From Mesodorylaimus sp. YZB2_4 (taxonomy: Eukaryota > Nematoda > Enoplea > Dorylaimida > Dorylaimidae): a DNA stretch of 64,000 nucleotides. Under the pieces are notes generated by a model. It ran no database searches and was not told where the DNA came from. It saw nothing but the letters and a program-made list of their open reading frames with translations. Shown here piece by piece: positions 10,233-22,120 of this stretch (positions are counted from its first letter, which is position 1; each line of letters starts with the position of its first letter). The stretch spans positions 248,001 to 312,000 of the forward strand of contig JASANH010001539.1 in the NCBI GenBank assembly GCA_030248295.1, written 5' to 3'. The position numbers and the translations under genes were made by a program.

Positions 10233-10560
10233 GTGACAGCATCTGCCAAAACGTTACTGGCAATTTTCCAGCCCCGGCAACCCATGCAGTCGCTTTGACA
10301 TAAGCTGCCACTTCGGCCGATCCACCTGGAATATGTGCCCGGATAAGCTTCGATTCCAGCAGCAAACCAATACTTGCGAATACCCCGAACATGTTCTCGC
10401 TTGTATTCTAGAGCAACAAAAAGAATCCAACGGATGTCCATCTAGTTTTGGTAAGATATTTTTCAAAAGTATATCCTCTCGTGTCCCGTAATGGTCCATT
10501 TCAGCCAGCAAATCAGCATCGATATTTTTGGCTAGTCCCGTTTCGTCCCCAGATGTTTAG
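10233..10560 (+). pseudogene. Chitin-binding (CBM14/peritrophin-A) protein, last two exons, one frameshift
   Basis: Exon 10233-10450 follows an ATTGCAG acceptor and ends at a GTAAG donor. Exon 10505-10560 follows TTTCAG and ends at a stop in the matching phase. The first exon starts ICQNVTGNFPAP and then, after a one-base shift in a run of C, continues CSRFDISC, MCPDKLRF, TNTCEYP. This is the six-Cys pattern of CBM14 domains, which bind chitin in secreted cuticle or gut-lining proteins. One extra C in the run at about 10270 would restore the frame, so this may be a sequence error rather than a dead gene. The start is not located. Confidence 0.55.
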
Positions 10561-11345
10561 TTTTCTTGCAGATATTGTCGTGTGTAACTGATCAATTATC
10601 AGCTGATGAAGTTCACTTAGTAGCGGTTCCTGCACGGCACTATCTCAGTGCACCGTCTAAAATCTGCCAATAGATCCATACTGTAAAACACGTGTTTATC
10701 ATATGGTATCACACACACCACACCGCACCGCGTCCTCACACTCACCCACCTCTCAGTCAATCGCTTAGCATACTTTAGATGTTCCAGTGAAAAAAAGCAA
10801 ACGCATTTTTGACGCAAACACAAAAAGGAACAGTTTTAGGTCAAGCTCATAGCCGACCATTCCGTCCATGTGTAGCCTGATATCAGCACATAACCAGCAC
10901 GTCCACTTGGAACTCCAACACTAAATCTCTCCTCACGAGTAAATAAGATATACTATGTACAAAAACTAGCTACAGTAACTGAATAATGCAAAAACTTCAA
11001 AAATATGAACTGATTATAGGCATGCATTAGGACACATTACACCAAAGCCCGCATAATGACTCCCGCTTTGCTCATTACCATATGTGCCAAGGAGGATCGA
11101 ATAAGGAACCATTGCCAAAGATTACATAACCCGAACAAGGTGTGGAAGAATAAAGCACAGACCGGGTCATAATCCGCAGCATAATCACGCACTGAGAGCA
11201 AATCTAATTCAAAACTGGAAAATATCTATAACCACTATGTTCACAAAACACCTTTGCCCATACTAAAATATTTGTCAAAACTTCAAAAATCCTTGAAAAT
11301 TTCTGCCTCGCAAATCTCTCAAGCTCACCGCCCCTTTTCCCAGTC
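10561..11345. other. No gene seen
   Basis: This stretch lies between the chitin-binding fragment and the 3' end of the MBD-F-box gene. I see no exon with supported splice sites. Short CA-rich words occur at about 10705-10745. The right-hand part must hold the 3' untranslated region of the minus-strand gene. Confidence 0.4.
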
Positions 11346-14300
11346 TCACCACGTGGCCACTCGAGTGGTCGACAACTCGGATGACGACACGAAGTCGACC
11401 ACATTCACCACCGTGTTCGGTAACTTCTCCGCAATCCATTCCCGCAAAGCGTTCGTGTCGATATTGGCAATTTTAGACGGCTGCTTAGCACAACAGGACA
11501 TAAACGGCGGTTTTGACATGGTCGAAATATCCACCTCCGATTCCGATGCGTTCTCTTCCATCAATATGCCCAATTCCAATCTCTTCAAACTGGCGAAATG
11601 AGGCACCGCATCCACAGTGCGACGCCAGGTCGGAGCCGGAAACACGCCGTCTAAATCCGGATATAATCGCACTGTATGCAAACGTGGCAACGCTGCGATG
11701 GCCAACAACGGCTGCGTTGCCATCGACGAATTGTAAGAATAATCGAACGTGTATCGAACCACTTCCAGTTCACGTAATTCTTTCAATGCCAACAGTGATT
11801 CCGCCAAGATATCACCAGCTGCTCCAGGTTCGACGTGCTCCAATCTCAGACGACGTAAGTTCGATAAACGACGCAGTTTAAAGAAAGTCTGGAACAAAAG
11901 GATATAAAATGAGCGATATCACCCAGTTCGGGTCAGCTGATCTTGCACCCTCCCTTCTACAAAATCGATTCCCTCATGCTGTAGTGTTGTCTGAGAGCAT
12001 AGATAGAGAAAGAGCTGGGCCTGGGGAGGGGGAGGCAACCCTTTTTTTGGTACAATCTCTTGAAGTTTGACTTACCTCACGCGTCCAGCATATACAATCT
12101 CCTATTTCCAAAACACGCAAAGCCGTCAACGAATCGAGAAATTTAAATACTTTCTCATCCACCGTACGAATATCGAACAAATTCTAAAGCCAAACAGACG
12201 CGCCAACAGCGGTCGTATATCCGAAATATAAACAAATAGCCAGCTAATCCTTACCAAGACACGCAGTTTCGTCAAACACGCCAGCACTGACAATCCATCG
12301 CCGTTTATGTAAACACGATGCCGCCGTCCACTCGGATTAGCAGCCGACACGCGCAATTCCGCCAGTTCCGTGCACGAAGCCAAACTATTCAACGAGCTCG
12401 ATGAAATGCAGTCACTCGTCGACGACCTGCAACAAAAACAACCCTTTTATCACAAGTCACCTAACCGTACTTATCACTCTACTTACGCATCCTTGGTTAA
12501 AGTCATGGTAATAGTACGCATATTTCTACCGCACATTATCGCCGTTGATTCTATCACTTTGGGCAAGACTTGCCCAAAATGAAAACCCCATACAAATTTG
12601 CTTAAAGCCGGCAAGGCCGAATCGATAAATCGGTTCATCGATATGGAACGGCAACCTATTAAATCCACTTCTTCAACACCCCGATTTCTCATAAATTCGA
12701 TCCCCTTCTGCCAACGAGCATCGTCCTTCGACATTCGACAACCTTTCAATCGAGCAAACTTCCAAATTTCTGGACAATACGAGACCATATTCCACGACTT
12801 GCAAACCAAGCGAATGCTAAAAACCAAATTCATTATGTATTTCATGATCTATGATCTTTGACACCTTTCAACTCAGGAGCAGTCTAACTAAAGCCAGGCG
12901 CCATGAAACGATTTACACTCGCCTCACAAAGTAGAGGCCCAAGCAGTAATCGATCCTCTTCCTGGAGCAAGCAGCTGGAAGCGTCATCCGTCAAGATGAT
13001 GTTTCAGCCATAGACTAGGCGGAAGACTTGGGGCTGCCCCAGCTCCACTAGTCACCACTCCCTCATATTATACGGACCCGGCCGTTTACAAAGACTCCTT
13101 TGCTTCCACCAAGCCTCCAACCCAAGCGCACATTCCATTTCACTTACTTTAACAAATCTCGTACACTCAATTGCTTGAATATCAGAGCCAATGTCTTAAT
13201 ATAGTCGTTGAAGCGTCCAAACGGGAAAGCAATAGGTGACGATTCAACCATGTCAGGCAGCTCCACAACTTTATTCCCATTTACGATCACCAATGCCTTC
13301 GTCTCCATATTTTCCACATCGATTGTCTAGAAAGAAATTTTCGCATAATCGATTTATCAGTCGATAATCAGCAAACAAAAGTTACCATATCAAGTGATGG
13401 ACTCGCACAACGGACACGCTCAACTTCACCTCGACTGTCTTCCTGCACCGTTGTGACCAGGACGGCACTCGAGTCCGATAAGCTCACAGTCGATAGCTCA
13501 CACGCGGACGAAGGAGGCAAAAGACTCGAGGGAACGTTGTTAGGGACAAGTGAAGATGCCAGATATGGTCGTTCCCCGTGATCTCCCGCAGCATCTAATG
13601 TCGTGTCCCCTCTCATTATTCCATCCGTTGATCCCAGTTCGATGGCCGAAGACTGGACCGAAGTGAAGACCACTTCCTCCTCTTCCTTCTCCACCGTGCA
13701 TTCATTGCACTCAAACTGCAAAGATGATAGAATACGACCCTTCGCCAATAAACAATCTTTGTGAAATAATCTCAAGCAGCCGATGCACGGAACTGATGCC
13801 CATTTGCTCTCTCGTACTGGACATTCGTTCGAACAGGTGGGCACACGGTAGTCGTGTTCGGACGACGTCTCAGATCCGTCACGAGTCGACGAAGCGCGGC
13901 TACTTCCATCGCCGTGCCTCGGTGGACAAATACTTTTGCGAGCTTTGTTCTTGAAGTTGGACAGAGTCGTAGAAGTAACTTCTTGATCTTCAATTGCAGG
14001 AATGCTGTTCGTCGTAATCGATTTCAATAAAGCGTTTCGCTGGCGTTGAGATTCACTAATGGCAACTTTGCGCAACTTCTGCATACGGCTATTTTTTGAT
14101 ATGGCTGGTGGTTTTTCTGATCCGACCACTGTTAAAGATGACGATACAGTCGATCCTTGAGTCGGTTTCTTCTTTGGACTCACAGTGACGCTTTGAGATA
14201 CGACAGGTGTACTTCCACTTGTGGTCGAAGCAGGGATCCTGAGAAACGCGATCAGCATCAGCCATGAATTGAAAACAAAATCGAAACTAACTTACTCCTT

Positions 14301-15713
14301 GGACAAAGGACGGTCCTCAAAAAGACTCATCAATTTTAATTTCCTTGGCGCACCAGTCTCGTTCGGCCTAAACATAACAGAACTTTGAGTTGCGAGTCAC
14401 CACAATGGACGTCACGATTTGATCTTACCCAGCATTGGTGTGATCGCTCGATGAATCATCATCGCTGCAGTCTTCTTCGTCGGCGATATGAGTAGGTGTC
14501 GTGCTGAACCTTTTCCCTGGAGACCGCGCCGCCTTGGAGTCGTCGAGTTTCCTCTTTTTTATCTGTGGTTTTGGAATCGAAATCGGCGTAGTCTTGATTT
14601 CGTCCACAGAGCTCAGCGTTTCGTGCTTCTTTGAAGCTTCTTCCAGTCTAAAACATTTCCTCATGTAAAATAAGTTTAAAAAAGTTTGTACGTAACGGGT
14701 TACTTTGCTAATTCAGGACACAGCGTGCCTTTGACAATCTCGGCGCCTGGTATTTCGTTGAATCCGATTATAATACGACGGAAACTAAAGTTCTCCCGGG
14801 TGACTTTCTCGTTCGCTGTTCTGACTGTAAAAAACATTCTGATAATGAATCTGAGCTTCAAGAAAGGCAACAAGCTTACGATAATCATCGACTTCGGGCA
14901 TGGATCTTAAACGGATACCATTCGGAGCTATATAATAGACGTCCGCCTCGCTACCTTTTTTCTGAGTTTTGCGATAAACAAGTTCTCGTTTCCATCCTGT
15001 AAAGGAGAAGATTCAACTGGTTTTCAAAAGTCCGCAAAAATGTTCTTACCATGCCAAAAAGGCTTCTTATATAATTCGCGCTCTTCAGCCGTGAAATCGG
15101 GTCTACATTTTCGTCCTTGCTTCGAACTACTGACCAATGCATTGTCAAAACTTTCATTGTGGCCTACACCTTTCTTGAGCGGCCGTCCGCGCTTTTTCTT
15201 TTTTGGCTTTACCGCCGCCATCGCCGCTGCCTTTCTTTTCCGCTTATTGGCTTGAACGGCCGCTACGAAATCATCCCGCCACGATTTGCTACTCGACGGA
15301 GCGGACGAGGACGACGAAGTCAGGGCCGAAGCCGGTTTTGATCCCGATCCAAGTTTTGCTGCCCATTTGGCCGCGGCATATGACGGGCTACTTTGAGCAG
15401 CTGGGACATCGTAATCGCATCCAGTATTTATTTCGACGGGTGTACGAACGGAATCGAAAGAAATACGTTCCTCTTTAACTATTATTGCACTAGCCACATT
15501 ATCCGTAAGTGGCGGCGTTTGATCGCGAAGGTCGGCCATCATGCGACGCAAATCATCATCATCACCGTCGTTGGTCGGAACAGTCGAATTCACACTTTCA
15601 TTCCTATCGTCTACCACGCCCTCTAGATTACGCTGCGGCGGCTCGTCTACATTTGCCGTTTCACGGTCTTCAGTGCCGATTTGATCTCCTCGAGCTCGTT
15701 CGTTTGATTCCAT
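11346..15713 (-). CDS. MBD-PHD-F-box-LRR protein (KDM2/FBXL19-like), 11 exons
   Basis: Exons on the minus strand: 15713-15050, 14996-14880, 14824-14704, 14647-14429, 14367-14296, 14238-13386, 13326-13148, 12816-12487, 12426-12255, 12183-12076, 11888-11346. All splice sites are GT-AG and the phases close exactly to give 1125 residues. The order is: a disordered Lys-rich N-terminus with an AT-hook-like KKKKRGRPLKKG; an MBD at about 222-265, followed by the REHFSF-like extension seen after BAZ2 MBDs (here RENFSF); a nuclear-looking basic stretch; a PHD finger at about 533-578 with a full C4-H-C3 ligand set; an F-box at about 715-765 (SVRDLL, RLVCKSWN); and leucine-rich repeats to the end. PHD plus F-box plus LRR is the layout of KDM2A/B and FBXL19, but no JmjC or CXXC is visible. 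Inference: a nuclear SCF ubiquitin-ligase adaptor recruited to methylated CpG. It is head-to-head with the TIL gene at 16.1 kb. Confidence 0.85.
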
Positions 15714-16074
15714 AGATATCTCAGAAATACAATTCCAAACAGTAAGCTTCCAATGAACGAAAAATCAATTACGATCAAGGAACTAAGTAACTAACCCACA
15801 CACGCTAGGCGCGAGTCCGACGCATTGCGACGTCCGTAGAAGATTCGCGTGATACCCGCGCACAGCAGACACACATCAGGTGTGCCAGAGGACCATTTCT
15901 AGCTGCAGTAGGTGGTTTTTTTCGCGCCCGTTTTAAATTTGAGAATACGAACCTGCTTCAAATTTTTTAGAAATTTTTCCAGTGGCTTTTAAATGTGTAT
16001 TTCGTATTCTTCACAAAGCCTTTCAAAAACTTGTTTTGTGCACACCGTTGCTAGTGTCTGCCATATTACGAACC
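15714..16074. promoter_or_regulatory. Shared divergent upstream region of the MBD-F-box and TIL genes
   Basis: Only about 360 bases separate the start codons of the minus-strand MBD-F-box gene and the plus-strand TIL gene, so both promoters must lie here or overlap. I see no clear TATA box. The position is the only evidence. Confidence 0.35.
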
Positions 16075-16368
16075 ATGTCTTCTTCCAACACAGCAATTAC
16101 TCTTTTTATGTACTTTGCTGTAGTCAAAGCTCAAAATGCTAAACCTGTAAGATTCGCTTTTTGGAAAAGCTTTATCGCTAGTCCCCTGGATTTCAGATCG
16201 AATGTACCAAGCCGAATGAAGAATATCAGACCTGTGGCAGTAGTTGCCCACCAACTTGCGGGTGCTGGCATTCTAGTTGCACTGGGCCATGTACATCTGA
16301 TTGTCAATGCGCATATGGGCATGTGAGGAACACGAAAGGAGACTGCATATTACCTGCACAATGTACGA
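16075..16368 (+). CDS. Secreted TIL-domain serine protease inhibitor
   Basis: Exon 1 (16075-16146) encodes 24 residues with a hydrophobic signal-like start (ITLFMYFAVV). A 50-base intron with GTAAG and TTTCAG joins it in phase 0 to exon 2 (16197-16368), which encodes an intact TIL domain. All ten cysteines are present in the family order: CTKPNEEYQTCGSSC, PTCGC, C, C, CQC, GDC, QC. TIL proteins are secreted canonical inhibitors of serine proteases. A GTAAGT donor follows at 16369, and a short last exon at about 16666 (acceptor TGTTCAG, stop soon after) would fit; reading straight through to a stop near 16,480 is the alternative. This is the intact relative of the four decayed modules at 2.0-3.35 kb. 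Confidence 0.75.
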
Positions 16369-16479
16369 GTAAGTCTATGGGACGATGCACATTTGTTAGC
16401 CGTGCGCGTCTGTCCGCACAGTTGGCATCTCATCAAGTGGTTTTAGATGTGGTCTGGAAATGTGCTGGTGTCTGTTTAG

Positions 16480-17000
16480 AATGAGATCAAAGAAAATATA
16501 CATACTTGTGATCCGCACGGCTAACAGGAATTCTAGCAAGCATAGCTGTGATTAAGGACTGGTGATGTTTTAGAGGAAGAGAGAGTCAAGTCATGTTGAG
16601 ACGAATGCTGGCATTCGAAGATGCAATTTGGTTGGCCGCATGACATTCTGACAAATTGTGTTCAGGTCAAAATAAGTTAAAATGTGCCTGAGAACGAAGA
16701 ACCAAGGCCAGCTTTCGTCTTACATTTATGGCTTCCCATTTTCTGCATCAATTTCTCAATAACAAACACCAGCAATCAATTTGTGACTCTGTTCTGTAGT
16801 CACAGTTTTCTGACCTGAGTCACAGTTCATTAGTCAAAAAGCTTTTTCCGTGACGCTGCCATCAGCACCAGGATCGTGAACTGCAGAAGCTGTCTTGAAC
16901 CTTCTGCCAAAGGAAGGCGGATAAGCTATTGATGAATTGGTGCTGGCAGGTGCTAACTTGCGAATTGTCTTCTGTATCAGTCTGTCACCACAGAAGGTCA
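16480..17000. other. No gene seen
   Basis: This is the downstream flank of the TIL gene. Apart from a possible short last exon of that gene near 16666-16692, I see no exon, RNA gene or clear repeat. Confidence 0.35.
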
Positions 17001-17004
17001 GCGG

Positions 17005-17397
17005 TTTTGGTGGTGCAGCCAGCGGTTCGGCATTCGTCTCTCCGTATTGCTTGGGAGCGAGTGGCTGGACTCGCCCTGGGTTCGATCCCCGGCGCTGGAG
17101 GTTCGGTTTGCAAACCATAAACCCTCGCTGACCTTGCACGCCAGGCCGTGGGTGACTCACCTGGTACAGTCGAAGTGCAGTGGAGAGACGGAAGCCAAGC
17201 TAGGAGACAGTTTCGGCTGTCGAACACCGACAGGATTCACTGCTCACCCGCCATCGTCCAAGGAAGTCGGTAACCTCTTGTGGTGACGCGCAGAGGGAGC
17301 CTGCCTTGGGCGCAGGTTACTTCGCGGCCTCGCTTATCATGTCATGACTGCTGGCCTGTGAGGGAACTGGGGCGACGCAGGGTCCAACCCACAAAGA
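17005..17397 (+). mobile_element. tRNA-derived SINE, best-preserved copy
   Basis: The head has an A-box-like TGGTGCAGCCAGCGG near 17010 and a perfect B-box GGTTCGATCC at 17079-17088, spaced as in a tRNA gene promoter for RNA polymerase III. It is followed by a roughly 300-base body ending near GGGTCCAACC. Matching copies lie at 35.74-36.09 kb (minus), 9.25-9.64 kb (minus) and 63.00-63.13 kb (plus, partial). Shared body words include AACACCGACAGG, GTCCAAGGAAGTC and CCCTCGCTGACC. This is not a tRNA gene: the acceptor stem is missing. Confidence 0.75.
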
Positions 17398-20300
17398 AAT
17401 GAAAGAGCCCACATAAAACCAAGGATGCAGCTAGTCAAGAATTCACAGTAGTCCGAGTTACATCGCGGTTTGAAGATACGAGCCGATCACAATACGCGTA
17501 TAACCTTCCAGTCTCTTCAGAGCATGCTACCTTAATTAAAGGTGAGAACACTATAATGGATTATCCTGATAAAAAAAACGCGTGCCCCCGACACGCCTCC
17601 TGCCTGAGTTCTCATAAAAATACAAACGCACACATCGTCAGCAAAGCTCGCCCGGGGGGTGCTGTGCTCCTTCGAGCATCATCTGACCTATTAATCGTTA
17701 GACACCTGCGAAAAACATATGCACCCAAAAAGGCAGGGGCGGTCCATTAATCTAGATATCTGCAGAAGAATCCGCTTTTCCACAAACACCCGCCAAATGG
17801 CTCTTTGATTTGAAAAGTACCCTGATAATTAGACGAGACTGATCCTCAGTCGAATGTAAGTTTTGTTGAAACTGGCAGGTTTCGATAATAAGCTCACATT
17901 TGTTGACATTTCAAGAATCATAATTCTTTTTCACTTTCACCAAGGCCATTCAATCCCACTTTTTCAAAATGGGGTCGCCCTGATTTAACAAATCATTCAG
18001 ATTTCAACTGATCTAGATCCCACTTAAAAATCGAGTTCCAATCAAGAAACAGGAATCGTGAAATTTTCCGAGTACACTAGGGAAAGCTTGGCCCTCGGGC
18101 CCTGCTGTAGGTTTCTGTTCAAAGTTCGCACCATATTTTAAATTTACGTGCAATACAAAGCACTGACGATGAGTTCCTCCTTGTTCCTGTCTGCTGGATG
18201 TTACTAATTCTTCCCCTGCTCACACCTACTTTGCAAAGTCCCATATTTCGAATGCACACTCAAGGCCCTAGCGCTCGCCTTTGGTCCATTATCTGTGATA
18301 AGCAGGGCAGATAGACCTGGTGAGCTCGTTTACACGCCTAGTCATCCAGGTAGCTATAAAAGGGCCGTGATAACTTGTTGGCGCCTTGATATCTGACGAC
18401 CAATTTAGTAGCGTGTAATGCTTTCAATTACGGCGCACTAGGCTTGGTCGAATTTGATGCGGCTTCGTCGAGTACGGAAAGTAAAGTGCATTGTAGTTGG
18501 GGGGCAGCACTCGTCAATTGCATACCTGGCTCGTAAGCGGGTAACCCAGGCCGAACGCGATCGTTTGCTTACATGGTCGTTTTTATTTGCACAAAAGCCA
18601 GGCAGACGTTAGCCAGCTAACGTTGTTAGCTCTTCGCGTCCTATTGCGCTCTCTCGGGGTCTATGGAGAGAAGAAGTGCATGGCCGTGGTGGCCCAGTTT
18701 TTGTACGACCATCCAAAAGGTAGAATGAAGCGAAAGGCATTCTAGTTGGAAAGTTTGACTTTGCTTGCTCAAGGCTCGCCTAGACTCGGCCTCGATTGCG
18801 ATTATCGTCAGTTTGAAGCGTTTTCCTTGGCCCCACCAGCCGCCACTATACGGTCACCCAGTCGACAGCGTCTATTGTACGGTGGGGCCGAAATTGGGAC
18901 ATTACTAGAATTTGTGTCGTCCTTGGGCGCGTGCTGGGCATCGATACTTGTCTTCCCCTTTGTGTTCCCTGTCCAAATCAAAAATATTGCAGAAACCAGC
19001 AGCCTCGTGTACGAAACCAGTTTTCTACTCGTTCGGCTGATGCCGGTGATCGAGTTCCAGTGCCTTCTTTTTCGCCAAGGCACTGCTGGTTGAGTCGGTG
19101 ATGGGCATAGTGCGGGGCCAAGAATGTTAGTGTCGCCTAGGTTCGCCAGTGAGACGGCCCGGAATTGAGAACGGTCAGCACGTTTTGTGGGTCGATTGAA
19201 GTTGACAATGACTGAATAAGGTGACTCCGAGAAATGGATGCGCTTCATGCTGTGTTTTGTAACGCATTCCATATTCCAGTGTTCTTTTATTGACTGCGTT
19301 GCGTGTTTATTATTTCGTCACGAAATTTACCATTTGCAGTTCATATGTGGTGCGAGTCGAGCGCCCTCTTTGGTTATCTAGCTGTATGATTGAAATGATT
19401 TTCATAAAGCTAGTTGACCAAAGTCGATGCTTGATTGTTTCGTCGATCCGATACCATTTTTAGGAGGTAAGACTGCTTTTGTTCTGAACAGGACTGCAAT
19501 GAGCGTGGAACCATGCTTCATGCCTGTCATACCGATCTGGCCCGATTATTAGTCCTCTGGAGCTTGCCCATCTCGACCCCTCGTATCTGTAGGTTTGCCC
19601 CTGTTATCACTAATCCGACTTGTCTGGAGCCCCACATGCCCTGTCCTTTGAGCCCAAGCTCGTGTCCTGTATCGCTGCTCTAGTTGATTGTTCGCGTAAG
19701 CATAATGTGAGGCAATTGGCTAGGCAGCAGCACTTTTTACATCCTGCGTAGTAAACTACGTAACAGGATCGTTTATCAACGTGATTCATCCTCCACTGGT
19801 TTTACAGCTGCTTCTGCAGTGCGCGTAGGACTGGAAATTGTAGAACGAAACTCGGTTTTTGGGGTGTGCGCATTGTCGCGGCTCGAATCATCGTAACACC
19901 AAGTCAATCACTTCGCATTAGGACGCCGACACTGCAATTATGCAGTCTGATCCCGACCACGAAGTACAGATACAGTGCATACAAGTAGTGCTGGTGAGGT
20001 GAGGAAAGAAAAAAGGGTTATGCACGGACAGTGATGAAGATGCAGCGTGGATAAATAAGGGATCGTTCGCATGCTGCTTTCCTACTTGCCACAGCTAATC
20101 TAGTCTGCTCGAGAGCTGTCAATCGTGCAGGCAGACCGGGGACTTAGCGCATGAGTAGTTCGGGAGTCACAATCAAATAAAAGGGATCTGAGCGTATGGC
20201 TGCAGTATTTGAGAGGAGTAAAATTTTGAAGATTTCAACGGAACGTGGAAGATCAAGATGGAAGACAACAGTGCGTTTTATTTCAGTTTTCGAAAGATTC

Positions 20301-20522
20301 TTGTAACAAAAGGAGCGAAATCCAAAAAATATTTTTCAGTTGCTTCCAGGAGCTCTAAAAAGTTCCCTCCAACCCAGAATCAACTGAATCTACAGTAATC
20401 GCCCGTTTCAGCGTGCGAGCAAAGCAAAACCATGGGATCCCCACGTTCACAACTTCTAGTAAGATCCTAGGACATTTCCGCAGGAACACATTCCCTTTGA
20501 ACTGCAAGGTAACGTTAGAGGA
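17398..20522. other. 3.1-kb stretch with no recognisable gene
   Basis: I see no exon chain and no known domain. The largest frames (about 18.75-19.27 kb, both strands) overlap each other in antisense, lack splice support and have no motif I recognise. A TATAAAAGGG word occurs near 18354, without a gene that I can attach to it. The stretch is slightly more GC-rich than its flanks and could hold an unannotated non-coding transcript or old repeats. Confidence 0.4.
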
Positions 20523-20530
20523 GTTACAGT

Positions 20531-22112
20531 CCCAGGGTCGACTGTGCCGACTTTTTGACCGTACCTGTACCTGGGCCCTGGTACGGCCGTACCGTACCGT
20601 ACCGTAATCTGGTGTGCATTTCAAAAATCGTCATGCCTATTATAGTAATCTACCTCTTCGCTGTGAACAGTTTGATCATCGTTGGGTTTTAAGACATTGT
20701 ATCCAAGAACTTTCATACTTTCGGAACTGAAGTATGGAAGTCTAGGTTCGAGATACCAAAGTACTAGACTTCAAAGCGGACTCCACTCCTTTGATATCGC
20801 AGATTACCGAACCAGAAATCCTTTCGCTCCTTATGCTACTGTACCTACAGACTCAAACTAGAAATGAACTCATGATCTACAATCACAATGATATGAGAAA
20901 TGAAATGATGACCGCGGTATAAATCTGGGCCGCGACGCTTGGTGATCCATGCCCATACTGTAGATCCAGAAGCCTCCTGTTTCGATGTCTTGCACAAAGA
21001 TGCCAACAAAATTTTTGAATTAAGATGGATGAGAGACAATTGCAGAAAACATCCGTTGCAATTTAATAAAAAACAAATGGGTTCCCTAACCAGAGCTTCG
21101 AAAAACTGAAGGCAAGGAATTTAGTCTTTCAGGCAGGAAACTGTAGCATGACAGGCGCCTTAAATTCAGCAACAGCGACCCCATGAATGACCACATTTCA
21201 GTTCAAGAAAGAAGCATTTTTAGCAGCACTGGGTAGAATGCAGAAGGATCTCAGCCTCAAAGTCAGCGCACTAGCCATCCGCCGTCAGCATCAGGATTAT
21301 GAGATAAGATGCTGTGCGAGTAAATGCTTGAAATTTTGGTCATTTTTTTGAGATCAATTATCTAGCAGTAGTTTGGGATTGCAGTCGAGTCCGCTTAGTA
21401 TCACCAGCTCGGGACGGGCAGGAAATGTGACAATATCCGGACTGTAACTTACCTTCAAGTACACACTAACATGGCCAAAACTTTACTTTTATGAGTATTA
21501 TCGCCAGCTCAGACCATTTTCGTGTGTATTCTTAACCTTTTGAAAGACGAAACGCTTTTCAGACAGTTTTGGTAACCAAAGAAATCTAAATTATGAGGAT
21601 CAGTCAAATCAAAGCTGAAGCATGAGGTGTCATGCGCTTTCATGCAAGCGATTTCTTGCGAGAAATCTTAGCTTTTGACGAATTTGCTCATTGTTTCAGG
21701 CTGCCAAGAGTGTAAATGTGACTCTTTTTTAATACTCATCCCGCCCTGCCAAGAAATTTATGTGACAATAAGCGGACTGGACCAAATTCAGCATGATAAT
21801 ATGCGAACTTAAAATGCACACAAAGTACATATAGCGGAAAATTCGGGACTTTGACAACCTGTGATAATAACCGGACTGTGACATAACCGGTGTGGCTGTA
21901 AGTGGACTCGACAGTATAAACCAACAGCTGCTAGATTCATTTTCTTTCCATAAAAATTTGCCGCTTTGAAACGAAGGAGTGTACCCGGGAGTTAAATTAC
22001 ACACAAAATATTATAAAACTCGGTACGGCCATACCCTCCTATTTTCAGTGCCGCACCCCTACCGTACCATACCACCCCCAGTACGGCCTGTACGGTGGTA
22101 CAGTCGACCCTG
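20531..22112. mobile_element. Non-autonomous hAT-like DNA transposon, about 1.58 kb
   Basis: The ends are inverted: CAGGGTCGACTGT near 20533 and its complement ACAGTCGACCCTG ending at 22112. Just outside lie GTTACAGT (20523-20530) and GTGACAGT (22113-22120), an 8-base duplication with one mismatch, the length made by hAT transposases. Inside both ends are clusters of TACGG and CCGTACCGTACC words in opposite orientation (20581-20606 and 22021-22100), as expected for subterminal transposase sites. No transposase frame is present. Confidence 0.65.
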
Positions 22113-22120
22113 GTGACAGT

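Noticed and set aside
11513-11881. Plus-strand frames antisense to the LRR and PHD exons (also at 13724 and 15117)
   Set aside because: They are shadows of the minus-strand MBD-F-box gene, which closes in frame over eleven exons.
17077-17090. tRNA genes at 17.0, 36.0, 36.28 and 63.06 kb
   Set aside because: B-boxes are good, but acceptor stems do not pair and three of the four continue into a shared SINE body.
18746-19272. Overlapping frames of 115 and 154 codons on opposite strands
   Set aside because: No motif, no splice sites in register, and mutual antisense overlap; they are probably chance in GC-richer DNA.
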